64,000 bases of DNA from positions 477,280,669 through 477,344,668 of the forward strand of contig NC_057862.1 of NCBI RefSeq assembly GCF_019393635.1, read 5' to 3'. The notes below the pieces were generated by a model. It did not search any database. It worked only from the letters and a program-made list of their open reading frames with translations, and had not been told where the DNA came from. The stretch comes from Dromiciops gliroides (taxonomy: Eukaryota; Chordata; Mammalia; Microbiotheria; Microbiotheriidae). The number at the start of each line of letters is the position of its first letter. Positions within the stretch are counted from its first letter, which is position 1. Of this stretch, positions 49,419 through 59,665 are shown piece by piece. Position numbers and translations under genes: made by a program.

Positions 49419-50020
49419 ATAGAAGGGGGTGTTTTAGCTGCATCTTGAAAGAAGTGAGGGATCCTGTAAGGCAAAAGTGAGGAGGGTGTACATAGGGAAG
49501 GGAATCCTGGAGGTAATAGGGAGCCATTGGATATTCTAGAGCAGGGAAGTAAAATGGCCATATCTATACTTAAGGGAAAATGTTGGCATCTGTGAAGGAT
49601 AAGAGAAAGGGGAGAAATTTGAGATCCCAGGACCAATTAGAAGTCCAATGCAACAGTGAAACGTAGAAGCAGCAATGGTCTGTACTAAGATGCTAACTGT
49701 GTGAATAGAGAAAGGTGTCAGATGCAAGAGATAATATAGAGAGAGAAATGACAAGATTGCAAACCTGAGGGACTGGAAGGGTGCTGGTGCCCTTGACAGA
49801 AAGTGAAAAATTCAGAAGAGGGATGGGTTTGAGGAGAAAGACTATGCGTTCTGTTTTGAATATGTTGAACTTGACATGTCCCTAAGACACTCAATTTGAA
49901 ATGTCCCATAACAAGTTGGTGATGTGGGACTGGAGCTCCAGAAAGAGATTAATAGATCTGTGAGCCATCTGCAAAGAAGTGATAATTAAGTCCATGCCTC
50001 TAGGAGCAGAAACAAATTCC
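49419..50020 (-). mobile_element. Ancient repeat, probably antisense L2
   Basis: Continues the repeat interrupted by the AHCY copy. Text such as GGTGCTGGTGCCCTTGACAG and GTTTTGAATATGTTGAACTT resembles the antisense of an L2-type reverse-transcriptase C-terminal region. Orientation is inferred. Confidence 0.5.
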
Positions 50021-50603
50021 TCCACTTGGCATTTGAAGCCCTTCACAACTAACTCCACCCAGCACCTTTCCAAGCTAATTACACATTAGTCCCCTTCATG
50101 AAATCTATGTTCCAGCCGAGCTGGCCCATTTGTTCCTTGTTCCTTGAACATGTCACTTCATCTCCTTCCCATAATCCCCCTCTACTTCTCAGAATCCCTA
50201 ATTTTGTCTCAAGTGCTAGCAAGAGGCCAGGTGGCTATGCTTGCAATCAGGAAGACCTGAGTTCAGATCCAGCCTCTGACCCTTACTGGCTTTGTGACCC
50301 TAGGCAAATCACTTAATCTCTGCTTGCCTCAGTTTCCTCAACTGTAAAATGGGGACAATAGCACCTGTCCACAGAGTTGTTGTGAAGATAAAGTGAGATC
50401 ATATTTGTAAAGTGCTTAGCACAGTGCCTGACACACACTAGGAGTTATATAAATGCTTACTCCTTCCATATCTTCCCCTCTCTATCCTGACTACAATGTA
50501 TCTCAAGCACCTGGCTTAATGCCCAAATAGGGGCTTTTAAAATGCTTACTGAATTGCTGAGCTCATTGGCACCTATTGATTCAATAATCATATCTATGCA
50601 GAT
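50021..50603 (+). mobile_element. L2 3' region split by a THER1-type SINE
   Basis: 50025-50190 L2 (AAGCCCTTCACAACTAACTC, GTTCCAGCCGAGCTGG). 50200-50465 THER1 with GCTTAGCACAGTGCCTGACA. L2 resumes to 50603. Confidence 0.65.
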
Positions 50604-51263
50604 TGTGAGAAAATGGGTAGTTGTCTCCTCTCAATGAGAATATAACAGTCAATCATACTCCTCTTGCCCTGTTTGTAGGACAAAGGTCTCAGATCCCCTC
50701 CTTCTCCTCAGGCTAACAAAATCACATGGTTCTAGGAGCCCTGGTCTCAATAAAGTCTGCTCCAGAGTTGTGTCCATATAAGGAAGAATTAGGTCCATAT
50801 AAGGAAGAATTAGGCCCATACAAGGAAGAGGGCAGGGAATACTGCATTCCAATTAGCTAGTTTTTGTGCTTAGATTGTAACCCTTGAATAATCAGACCAG
50901 TAATGAAAAAGGGGAGGGTCCATTCGCATTATGGACTAGGGTATAAAACAGGGCCTGCAAGCCCCCTTTTCTGGGTACCCACTAGCTGCACACGAGGGTG
51001 CCTCCTTCTCACCAGAAGGAAATAAAAGAGCCTTTGTCACATCGCTGCTGAGTTCCTGATTTTTTTTTAATTTATTTATTTTTGTGGTGGCAATGGGGGT
51101 TAAATGACTTGCCCAGGGTCACACAGCTAGTAAGGGTCAAGTGTCTGAGGCCTGATTTGAACTCAGGTTCTCCTGAATCCAGGGCAGGTGCTTTATCCAC
51201 TGCGCCACCTAGCTGCCCCCGTTCCTGAGAATTATTGAGAAGAGGATTGTTTTTTCCCTCACA
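50604..51263 (+). mobile_element. Solo LTR with SINE inside (fossil)
   Basis: TGTGAGAAAATGGG to TTCCCTCACA with a CAGAT duplication (50599-50603 and 51264-51268). A TATAAAAC box lies near 50942 and AATAAA near 51021. A WSINE1-like SINE interrupts the 3' part. No internal retroviral sequence is seen. Confidence 0.8.
51060..51220 (-). mobile_element. WSINE1-like SINE inside solo LTR
   Basis: Perfect 8-bp duplication GTTCCTGA (51052-51059 and 51221-51228). The SINE postdates the LTR. Confidence 0.9.
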
Positions 51264-51429
51264 CAGATGATTCCCAAATCTACACATTCAGCCTTCCTCT
51301 GTCCCCCCATTTCCAATCTGGGATCTCCGCCATTTGTTTCCTCTCCTAGCTGGATGCCTTTCAAAGAGGCTGCAGTCATTCTACACTGGGGTGCTTTCTC
51401 CACCTTGATAACCACAATTTACTGAGAAC
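51264..51429 (+). mobile_element. L2 fragment
   Basis: GATGATTCCCAAATCTACAC and CAATCTGGGATCTCCGCC, the nucleotide form of an L2 'DDSQIY...' segment. Confidence 0.55.
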
Positions 51430-51904
51430 TGACTGGTCTTCACCTATTCCCCATTCCCAAGCCAATGAATTGCCTGGGGCTAACCAATCTTCCTCAATTC
51501 CAGACTCTTGATTTTTTTATGGATATCCCCCAAACAAACTATCCCTTCCCAAAAATTACCCAGTTTACTCCCCAGAGTTTAGGTTATTATGTAAAAGGAT
51601 CTATTTACATTAAGTAGTTTCTATTTAGAGGTAAGTAGCTTCTATACTTAATTCTAGGGCAGTCTCATTGCTCTCTTTGTTAAAGGTTTATTTACATTAA
51701 GTAGTTAAGTAGTTTTTATACTTAACCCAAGGGCAGTCTCATAGTTCCCTTTGTTCTGTTACCCCATCTAAACCCTGTCCTCAGTCCCCACTTTTGTATA
51801 TTCCTAGCAATCTAGCTTTGTGATACCCTGAGTTATAGCTCCTCTGCCACTATTAAAGACCTTATTTCTTCTATATTGATTGTTTCATTAATTTTCAGGT
51901 TGAC
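51430..51904 (+). mobile_element. LTR, same family as 52516-52898 (fossil)
   Basis: Shares the order of blocks with the next LTR: AAACCCTGTCC, CTATTAAAGACCTTA and ATATTGATTGTTTCATTAAT. Borders are set by that comparison; I see no clear target duplication. Confidence 0.6.
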
Positions 51905-52515
51905 GACCTCTTCTGATCCAAAGTTCTCTACAATCTTTAGTTACCTTCTACTTAAATGTTCCAGCAGTAACCCTACTGGCCTGTAACAATAACACAATTA
52001 CTAAGCACAGTATTTCATACTTTGTAACCAAAAGATTTTATTTTATAAGATCATTCATTTAGAGCTGAAAGGGACTTCAGAGGACATCTAGTCCAACCCT
52101 TTCATTTTACAGGTATGATGTAGAGGCTCAGAGAGTGGAAGTGACTTGCTCAAGGTCACACAATAAGATTCCAACCTGGTTTTGACTCCCAATATTGTTC
52201 TTTTATATTGGTTCCCTCCTCCACCTCTTTATTTTGTTATTATTATTATTATTTTGGCCTGGGCAAGTCATGTAACCTTGTTTGGGTGAGTTTCCTCATC
52301 TATAAAATGAGCTGGAAAAGCTAAGTGACTTGCCCAGGGTCACACAGCTAGTAAGTGTTAAGTGTCTGAGGCTGTATTTGAACTCAGGTCCTCTGAATCC
52401 AGGGCTGGTGCTCTATCCACTGCACCACCTAGCTGCCCACCTCCTCCACCCCTTTAAAAACAGTTTTATAAGGAAAATCAATAAGGAGCTCAATCAATCA
52501 ATTGGTAAACACAAT
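51905..52515. mobile_element. L2/MIR debris and truncated antisense SINE
   Basis: 51905-52010 L2-like. 52060-52230 antisense MIR (AACCCTTTCATTTTACAG). 52255-52320 Mar1-like piece. 52321-52438 antisense WSINE1-like SINE. Confidence 0.55.
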
Positions 52516-52898
52516 TGACTAAGAATTAGTTTAACTTCATCCAGTTTCATTTCCAGGCCAGTGAATTTCCTGGAGCTGAACCAACAATAAACCATAAATA
52601 AACAAACAAAAAAAACCTACAAAACTCTCCTCTTCCTGAGATTCCCAAGGTTTCTCCCAGATCTTTAGCTTGTTATGCAAATGAACCTGTCTGGTAAAAA
52701 TGTGAGAAATTTACTCTTCCCAAAGACAATCTTGTCACCCTTTCTGTTCTGGTATGCTATATAAACCCTGTCCCTAGTTCCCATCTTCAGGTACTCCTAG
52801 CACTTGCTATGGTAGTATTACAAGTTGCAACTCCTCTGCCCTGATTAAAGACTTTAATTTTATTATATTGATTGTTTCCATTAATTTTTAGGTTAACA
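52516..52898 (+). mobile_element. Solo LTR, 383 bp (fossil)
   Basis: TGACTAAG to GGTTAACA with a 4-bp duplication CAAT (52512-52515 and 52899-52902). It carries a CTATATAAACCC TATA box near 52758 and an ATTAAAGAC signal near 52844. No internal sequence is present. Confidence 0.75.
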
Positions 52899-53340
52899 CA
52901 ATAAACATTTATTAAGGACCTATTATGTACCAGGGGCAGCTAGGTGGTGTAGTGGATAGAGAGAGCTCTGGGCCTAGAGTCAGGAAGACCTGAATTCAAA
53001 TCTGGCTTCATACATTAGTTATGTGACCCCAGACAAGTCACTTAACCCTGTTTGCCTCAGTTTCCTTATCTGTAAAATGAGATAGAGAAAGAAATGGCGC
53101 ACCGCTCCAATATCTTTGCCAAGAAAATACCAAGAATGGCAAGGTACTGTGCTAAGCACCAAGGATACAAAAAGAAGCCAAAAAAATATACAGGATAAAT
53201 AGGAAATAATTAACATAGGAAGGCATTGGAATTAAGAGGGGTTAGGGAAGAATTCCTATAGAAGGTGGGATTTTAGTGAGATTTAAAGGAAACCTCAATA
53301 GTGGAGCAGAGAAAATGGGTTTGATTTTGTGGAAAGTGAG
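52899..53340. mobile_element. Ancient repeat with Mar1 SINE inside
   Basis: 52903-52932 and 53130-53300 belong to the old repeat (TAAACATTTATTAAGGACC, CCTATAGAAGGTGGGATTTT). A Mar1-type SINE fills about 52933-53130. Confidence 0.65.
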
Positions 53341-53958
53341 TTACTCAGCAACTCCTTTGGTCACCATCCATTCTTAAAAATGAAGGGTGTCACTGCTGTA
53401 GAGAAGAGATCATGACAAGACAAGGCAGACTGGCCAGTGACAATGACTCTTGTTTGTTCAGCTGCCTTCCTGTATGTTCCAGTTAACCTTGGATTCTGTT
53501 GTCCATTTTTAAGAACCCATTACACAACTCCATCTTGGCTCCAGCTGTTGGTTTGCAATATGGCTTAAAACCATCTTTATGAGGTGAGCAGACAGAAAGG
53601 CAATTAAATTATTTATCACAAAGCACTGCCATGTGGCTTATGTTTAAAGCTGGGGCTCCCCCAAGCCTCTTCATTTTTTCTGGTCTCATGAAACAGGAGC
53701 TCAGAAGAGGGATGATTCTATCTCCCAGAAGAAAGAAAACAGAGCAAAACCTGATTTTCTATAGACATACGGCAAGAGATATTGCCCTCTGGTGTTAATT
53801 TCCCCAGAGTCTTTTCTTCGATAGTAAGAGGTCATATTTACATACATACTACTTCATGGTTATAGATTGCTTTCATATACATTACTAGATCTATGAACAT
53901 GACCTTGGCTAAATTCATTTAGAGCTGTAACTAGAGAGGGGCAGTCTGAGCTTTGTCC
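53341..53958. other. Non-repeat block, nothing identified
   Basis: No repeat family recognised over about 480 bp (53341-53820). A MIR-like piece may follow at 53830-53900. Open frames are short. It is a plausible place for conserved non-coding DNA, but this cannot be judged without alignment. Confidence 0.3.
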
Positions 53959-54328
53959 AGTAAGAGGCTAAAATTCTAGCTAGTCTGTCTAAAATATCTA
54001 ATGAGTGGTCACCAATAAATTATAAGCTTTAGCAAGAGTTAGACTTTTAAGCATTTATTAAGGAGAATAAGAACTTGGTGAAAAGAAAGAGAAAGGCCTA
54101 GATTCATCTATCTCTTAAAGGGAGAGCACATTTCTAGCTCCCTTCTCCACCTGAGTCCTGAGGAAAAAAAGCAAGAGAGCCAGCCTCGCCCCCTCTTCCT
54201 CCCACAAGCAAATGTCACTTCCTGACACCAAAGAAAAGCTGCATAGCCTTGCCCTCAGAGGCCTTCTCCTCATGGTGGAGCTTTCTTACAGTAAGTCTCC
54301 AGCAGGTAGCATCATTCCAATCATTACA
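53959..54328 (-). mobile_element. Solo LTR, older relative of the 16-20 kb provirus (fossil)
   Basis: Follows the provirus LTR nearly from end to end (GGCTAAAATTCTAGCTA, AGCATTTATTAAGGAGAATA, CATCATTCCAATCATTACA) but clearly more diverged. A 4-bp duplication GTCC lies at 53955-53958 and 54329-54332. Same orientation as the provirus. Confidence 0.85.
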
Positions 54329-55535
54329 GTCCCAGCACATAAAAGGTAGCCAGTGTATTAAGAGTGTTTTTGCACACTTTCCTGGAAATCCCATGACAGT
54401 GATGCCCCTCTTCCCTCATCAACACAATTCCCCAATACCATCCCAACCTCCCTGACTCATATACCCCTACTCTCAGAAGCTGTGGTGATAGAAACTCAGG
54501 CAGAATTCTAGGGGGACAATCTCTTTGTCTACCTCCCTTCCTAATATAACTGCACTTAATCAGGCCAGATGGTAGCAGGCTGTGCTCTCATTTGAACAAC
54601 TCAGTAGCCCGGTGAGTCAGGTACAGTATTACTATTCCCATTTTGGAGATGGGGAAATCAAAGCAACTTGCCCAAGGTCACAAAGGTCAAGTCTTCTGTC
54701 TGCTAGTTCAACCCTGGTTCCATCGAGCATGCACACACACACATTTTCCTCTCCAGTCCACCCTTCTCCTTACCTTTCTTCTAATCTCTTGAATAACTGT
54801 GCTACAGAGAAGGTAATAGAATAGAAGCTACTTTTAGCTGGGATTCCATTGAGCAAGACAGGAAAAGAGCAAGAACTAGGGGCAGTCAAAGAAGGGGGTA
54901 TGTACATTTAATCAGTCTCCACTAATCATTTCACTATCAAATATTCCCCAGCAGGAATGATGGGAGGGGATGAGACACACACATACGCATCAATGTTGAA
55001 CACCAGTGTTGATCATAACTCAATTGACTTGCAGAGAAAATGACTATATAGGCTTATTTAGAAATTAAGTCTGCTCTATGGACTCATAAAGCACTAGCAC
55101 ACACACAGACACACACAAACACATAAGCACCACAGCCATTTGGCCAAAAGTCCTCTTTTCCTTTTTTATAGGCTAATGTAAAAGTCCTAAAACAATGACA
55201 GACTCCTCCAGAAGACTTTGTTATGCATTTTAAATGATCTTTTTTATTTCCCCTCAGGGACCCTATCCCATAAGCTATTTGAGTGATGAGAAAAGCCAAA
55301 CTGGAAAGGAAAAGATGTATTCATGAATGTTTTCTCCTCCCTTTGGAAGAGGCCAAGATGCTTTTTTTTATTATTATTCCTTTTTGTTAAAAGGGCAGTC
55401 AGGTGGCTTGCAAAGATTCCGAGGAGCTTTTGGGGGAGTAGATTGGAAGTTTTAGAAATGGAAAGGATTTTTAATATCATTTCAGCTAACTTACTCCCCC
55501 CCCCACTTTTTTTTTAAGCTAAGGAAACAAAGGCT
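54329..55535. other. Mostly unassigned sequence
   Basis: 54600-54720 is an antisense MIR (GGAGATGGGGAAATC, CAAGGTCACAAAGG). A short CA run lies at about 55097-55125. The rest is unrecognised, with no convincing frame. Confidence 0.4.
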
Positions 55536-55539
55536 TAGG

Positions 55540-55970
55540 TGTTGTGGGAATGCATTGGGACCCTAAGAAACCCAAAGATCCCAACTCCCAAAGCCAAGTG
55601 AAAAGCATCTCTGTCTTCCACCTCAGGAATAAGGTGTGGCTAAGCATGACTCTGGGAAGCTGATAAGCTATACCAAGATCTGCAAGATATGTGGGATATG
55701 GAAGGATGCTGCATATCCTACTGATACCCCATAATTCAAAGATCCCTTCACAGTAATCTTGCCCTTCCCTCTCCTTTCTTTGTTTGTAAAGATACAAAAG
55801 TCCAGGTCTTTTCTCACTCAAGTTGGATAGTCACCATGGTGATCTGTACTCTGGCCATATTCCTCTCTCCTAATAAACCTCTTTTTATTTTACAAGATTT
55901 GTGATGAACCTCCAATTCTTTGAGTGAATTAACCTCCCCCCCCAATCCAGGTCACAAGTCCCCCAAAACA
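55540..55970 (+). mobile_element. Solo LTR, 431 bp, inside a MIR (fossil)
   Basis: TGTTGTGGGAATG to CCCCAAAACA with duplication TAGG (55536-55539 and 55971-55974). Removing it rejoins a MIR text (AAACAAAGGCTTAGG then CAAGGGAAATAACTTCC), which confirms both borders. AATAAACC signal near 55872. Confidence 0.85.
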
Positions 55971-55974
55971 TAGG

Positions 55975-56284
55975 CAAGGGAAATAACTTCCCCAAAGACA
56001 CAAGGGTAGGGAGTGGGAAAAACAGGATCCAGAGGCAAATCTTAGTCAAAGGACCTGAGTTTGAAACCCAGCTTTGATACTTAACTTGTTGTGTGACCTA
56101 GCCACTTCAACTCTCTGGGCCTCAGTTTCCTCATGTGTAAAATGAGAGGGATGGACTTGATGACCTCTGATGTCCCTTCTAGCTCTAACTTTCTGGTTTG
56201 GTTTCAAATAAAAGCTCTGCTACTTACTACATGTATGACCTTGGGTAAGTCATGTCATTTCTCTAGGCCTTACAATCAATTAAT
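55975..56284 (+). mobile_element. MIR-type SINE remnants
   Basis: End of the split MIR, then sense MIR copies (GGGCCTCAGTTTCCTCATG, GATGACCTCTGATGTCCC; ATGACCTTGGGTAAGTCATG). Confidence 0.65.
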
Positions 56285-56434
56285 CAACAAACATTTATTA
56301 AACATCTGGATTATGCTAGGTAATGGAGATGCAACCTCCACTATTAAAACTATTCCTGCCCTCAAAGAGCTTTTATTCTAATAGGAAAAACAACATATAG
56401 GTCTAGAGAATATTTGCAAAAATCAATACAAGGT

Positions 56435-56580
56435 GGGGCATCTAGGCGGCACAGTGGATAGAGCACTGGCCCTGGATTCAGGAGGACCTGAGTTCAAATC
56501 TGGCCTCAGACACTTGACATTTATCAGCTGTGTGACCTTGGACAAGTCACTTAACCCCCATTGCCCCACCAAAAAAAAAA
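56435..56580 (+). mobile_element. WSINE1-like SINE
   Basis: 14-bp duplication AATCAATACAAGGT (56421-56434; one mismatch at 56581-56594). Confidence 0.9.
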
Positions 56581-56915
56581 AATCAATGCAAGGTTATTTC
56601 AGGAAAAGAACACTAATATCTACCAGTTACAGGAAAGACTGTGGCACTTAAACTGGCCTTTTGAATGAAACTAGGGACCCCAGGTGGTAGAGGTGAACAG
56701 AGAGGGCCTTTCAGGAATGGGGAAGAGCCCATTCAAAGGCACGGGTTGGGGGGGGGCGGGGAGTTGGTTGGAAATGCCAATTGTGAGAGATCAGTTCTGC
56801 TAGACCTTATAATACAAGAAAGAGAATAATGTCATCAGTGTGGAAATGTTGGAACCACATCATGAAGGGTTTTAAATGACAAAAAGAGGTTTTTTTAATT
56901 TGATCTTAATGGTAA

Positions 56916-57441
56916 GGTGAGAAAATAATGGGATTTGGCAGATACTCAAAGGCCCACCTTGTTATTAATCTAAACTGATAGAATTAAGTGAGAGTGATTG
57001 ACTTTGCTGATTAGCCTTCTTCAAGTTAATTAGATTGTAATCACACCTGGCCAGCCCTTAAGAAGGTATTGTTCTCAGAAGCTAAAAACTTTGAACTCAA
57101 CATTAGACCACCTTCAAGTCCAGTGAATCAAAGGATTTGGATGATGCTAACCAATCAGCTTGAAGCAGTGTGTAAGGATCGCCTCTGCTCCAGACCTATA
57201 AAAAGCTTCCACACTCAGTTTTCTGGGCAGTTCATGGTTGAAGCAGGTTCATGGTGGAGGACTTGGGGAAGAACCAGACCAAGCTGGAACTCTAGGCTAG
57301 ATAGGCTTTTTAACTTTCTGAACTCCATGTGGTTTCCTTTTTACTAATACCTAGTATGCTTTAATAAATGCTTAATACCCAAAGACTGGTGCTAAAGCTT
57401 CTAATTTAAGGCGACCACACATTTAGATTTTAAACATCACA
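56916..57441 (+). mobile_element. Solo LTR, about 525 bp (fossil)
   Basis: TGAGAAAATAATGGG start (56918), CCTATAAAAAGC TATA box near 57196, AATAAATGC signal near 57363 and CATCACA end. GTAA on both sides (56912-56915 and 57442-57445). Excision rejoins the ancient repeat. Same family as 31407-31800. Confidence 0.75.
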
Positions 57442-57540
57442 GTAATAAGTAGTTGAAGGAGGTTATTGAACAGAAGCATGATATGTCAAACCTATGCTTT
57501 ACAATGTTATTTTGACTTTGGGGTAGAGGATGGATAGGAG

Positions 57541-57998
57541 TGTGTAATTTAAGATTCTAAATGTGGATTCTAATCTGTTCCCCCAGTTTTGGGGGAAACT
57601 GACTAAAATCACTGATAAAACAAGTTTAGGTTTTTAAGGGTTTATTGAAAAATAGAAAGAAAAATATTGAGAACAGAATTCCAACAGTCTGGCATTCCTA
57701 TCTTTCCTCAAATTTCCTGTGAAGTCCTCTGCCGCCACCACCACCACCATCAAGTCAGGAACCCAAAAGAGCAAGAGCTCTCCATGCAGGCTCTCTTTCC
57801 TCCTTCCTGTCTCCTCCCAGAAAATAAGAGGCTCCTCAAGTTGATTGGCTGGTAGCCTTGATAGACAGCACCCATGAGCAAATGTCATTTCCTGACGCCA
57901 AGGAAAAGCCATATGGCCTTGCCCTCTGAGGCATTTTCTTCATGGCGGAGCTTTCCCACAGCAAGTCTCCAGTAGGTGGCATCATTCCAAACATTACA
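57541..57998 (-). mobile_element. Solo LTR, 458 bp (fossil)
   Basis: TGTGTAATTT to AACATTACA with duplication GGAG (57537-57540 and 57999-58002). Its right third resembles the LTRs at 16379 and 53959 (GTCATTTCCTGACGCCAAGG, GGTGGCATCATTCCAAACAT), so it is a distant relative in the same orientation. Confidence 0.75.
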
Positions 57999-58085
57999 GG
58001 AGAGAAGAGAGAATTGAGACAGAGAAACCAATTAGGGGTCTATGGCAATAATCTATGCAAAGGTGTGGATGGCCTGAGCCTAGGT

Positions 58086-58609
58086 AGGGCAGTTGTAATA
58101 ACTAGCATTTATATAGCTCTTTAAAGTTTGCCAAGCACTTTTTATATGCAATTTCATTTTGTTCCTCACAAAAACCCTATGGGGCAGGTTGCATAATAAT
58201 CCCCATTTTGTACATGAGATAGCTGCAGTTGGGAGAGAGGTTAAATGATTTGTCCATAAGCATGGAAATAATAAGTTTCTGTGGTAAGAGCAGCTAGGTG
58301 GTGCAGTGGATAGAGCACAGGCCTGGAGTCAGTGAATCTTGATGAATTCAATTCTGGCCTCATAAACTTACTAGCTATGTGACCCTGGGCAAGTCACTTA
58401 GCCCTTTTTGCCTCAGTTTCCTCATCTGTCAAATGAGCTGGAAAAGAAAATGGCAGACCACTCCAGTATCTTTGCCAAAAAATAAACCCAAATTCTGTCA
58501 CAAAGAGTTGGATACAACTGAATGAAAACAAGGTAGGGTTTGAACTCAGGTCCTCCTAATTCCATGTGTATTGTTCTATCCATTGTGTCAACTAGTTGCC
58601 ATGGGGAAG
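58086..58609. mobile_element. THER1 (antisense) and Mar1 (sense) SINEs
   Basis: 58090-58280 antisense THER1 (AGCTCTTTAAAGTTTGCCAA) with its end resuming at 58535-58605 beyond the Mar1-type SINE at 58287-58533. Confidence 0.7.
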
Positions 58610-58835
58610 TGAAATGTAAGAAATATCATGGAGGTAGAATCAATAAGACTGGGCAATTGATTGGCTATGAGGGGTGAGGGAGAGTGAGAAATTGAAAATT
58701 ACTCCAAAGTTGTGAACCTGGCTGACCACATAATAAGGATGGTAGTATTCTCAACAGGAAAAGGGAAGTATGTTTGAAGGGGTAGATTTTGGAAGAAAGA
58801 TAATGAATGATATCCTAAGTTGGAAGTGTCTATGG

Positions 58836-59334
58836 GTCATCCAATAGTATTGAACAAAATAATATCTATTGCTCCTCTTTGCTCTATGTTTCTGATCCTA
58901 AAGTAAAATCTAGGATTTATTCAATACAAAGAAAAATGTCATGATATATGCCCTGCTATGAGAAGACACTTAGCCCAGTCTTTTATATCATCAGTATCTA
59001 TATCTAAAGCTAGAGCAAGAGTTAATGTATTGGATAATTTGAATTGAGGTTCAGAATAATGGCCCCAGACACTGCAAATTCTTTAACAATCAAAAAAAGA
59101 TTAAAGATTGAATAGGGCTCATTATGCTGTACTCATCTAAAAAGAACATGAGGTTTGGGTTTTCTTTTTCCCCAAGTAGTTCAATTAAGAAATAGGCCTT
59201 CATCATCTTAAATTCAGAGAGATGAATAGTGGCAGAATAAAATAACTGTATGGAAATTACCTAGTCTTTGTCTTAGGACAACTATAAGATCTGAAACTGA
59301 AAGAGACCACAGTAACCATCTAGAGAGAGGTTCT
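58836..59334. other. Unassigned sequence
   Basis: No repeat or gene recognised. Confidence 0.35.
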
Positions 59335-59665
59335 TAAACTTTGTTTCACAGTCCTCTTTTGAAGTCTGGTGATTTGTAAAACCCCTTCTCAGAATAATAT
59401 TTTAATGCATAAATTAAATACAAAGAATTATAAAGGAAACGATATTAAAACAGAGTAAGCGGAATATTTGAAAACAAGTTCTTATATAACCTATATTAAA
59501 TTGCTTGTCATCTTAGGGAATAGGAAAAGGAGGAAAAGAGAGAATTTGGAGCTCATATTTTTTTTTTAAGTTACAAATTGTTTTAACATATAATTAGGAA
59601 AAAATAAAGGTTATTTTTTAAAAGTTCCTGGAATCCAGCTTAAGAACTCCTGATCTAAACTAACC
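59335..59665. mobile_element. hAT-like short DNA element with an L1 3' end inside
   Basis: The termini GAGGTTCTTAAACTTTG and AGCTTAAGAACTCCTG are inverted-repeat-like. Between them, about 59470-59620 is an L1 3' end (AATTTGGAGCTCATA, GGAAAAAATAAAGG). Borders are approximate. Confidence 0.55.

Larger units (their letters stand above)
56285..58835. mobile_element. Ancient interspersed repeat, split by five insertions
   Basis: Pieces of one old repeat lie at 56285-56434, 56581-56915, 57442-57540, 57999-58085 and 58610-58835. They read in order (CAACAAACATTTATTAAACA at the start, TTTTAAATGACAAAAAGAGG, then GTAGAATCAATAAGACTGGG late). Between them are a SINE, two LTRs, a THER1 and a Mar1. Confidence 0.55.
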
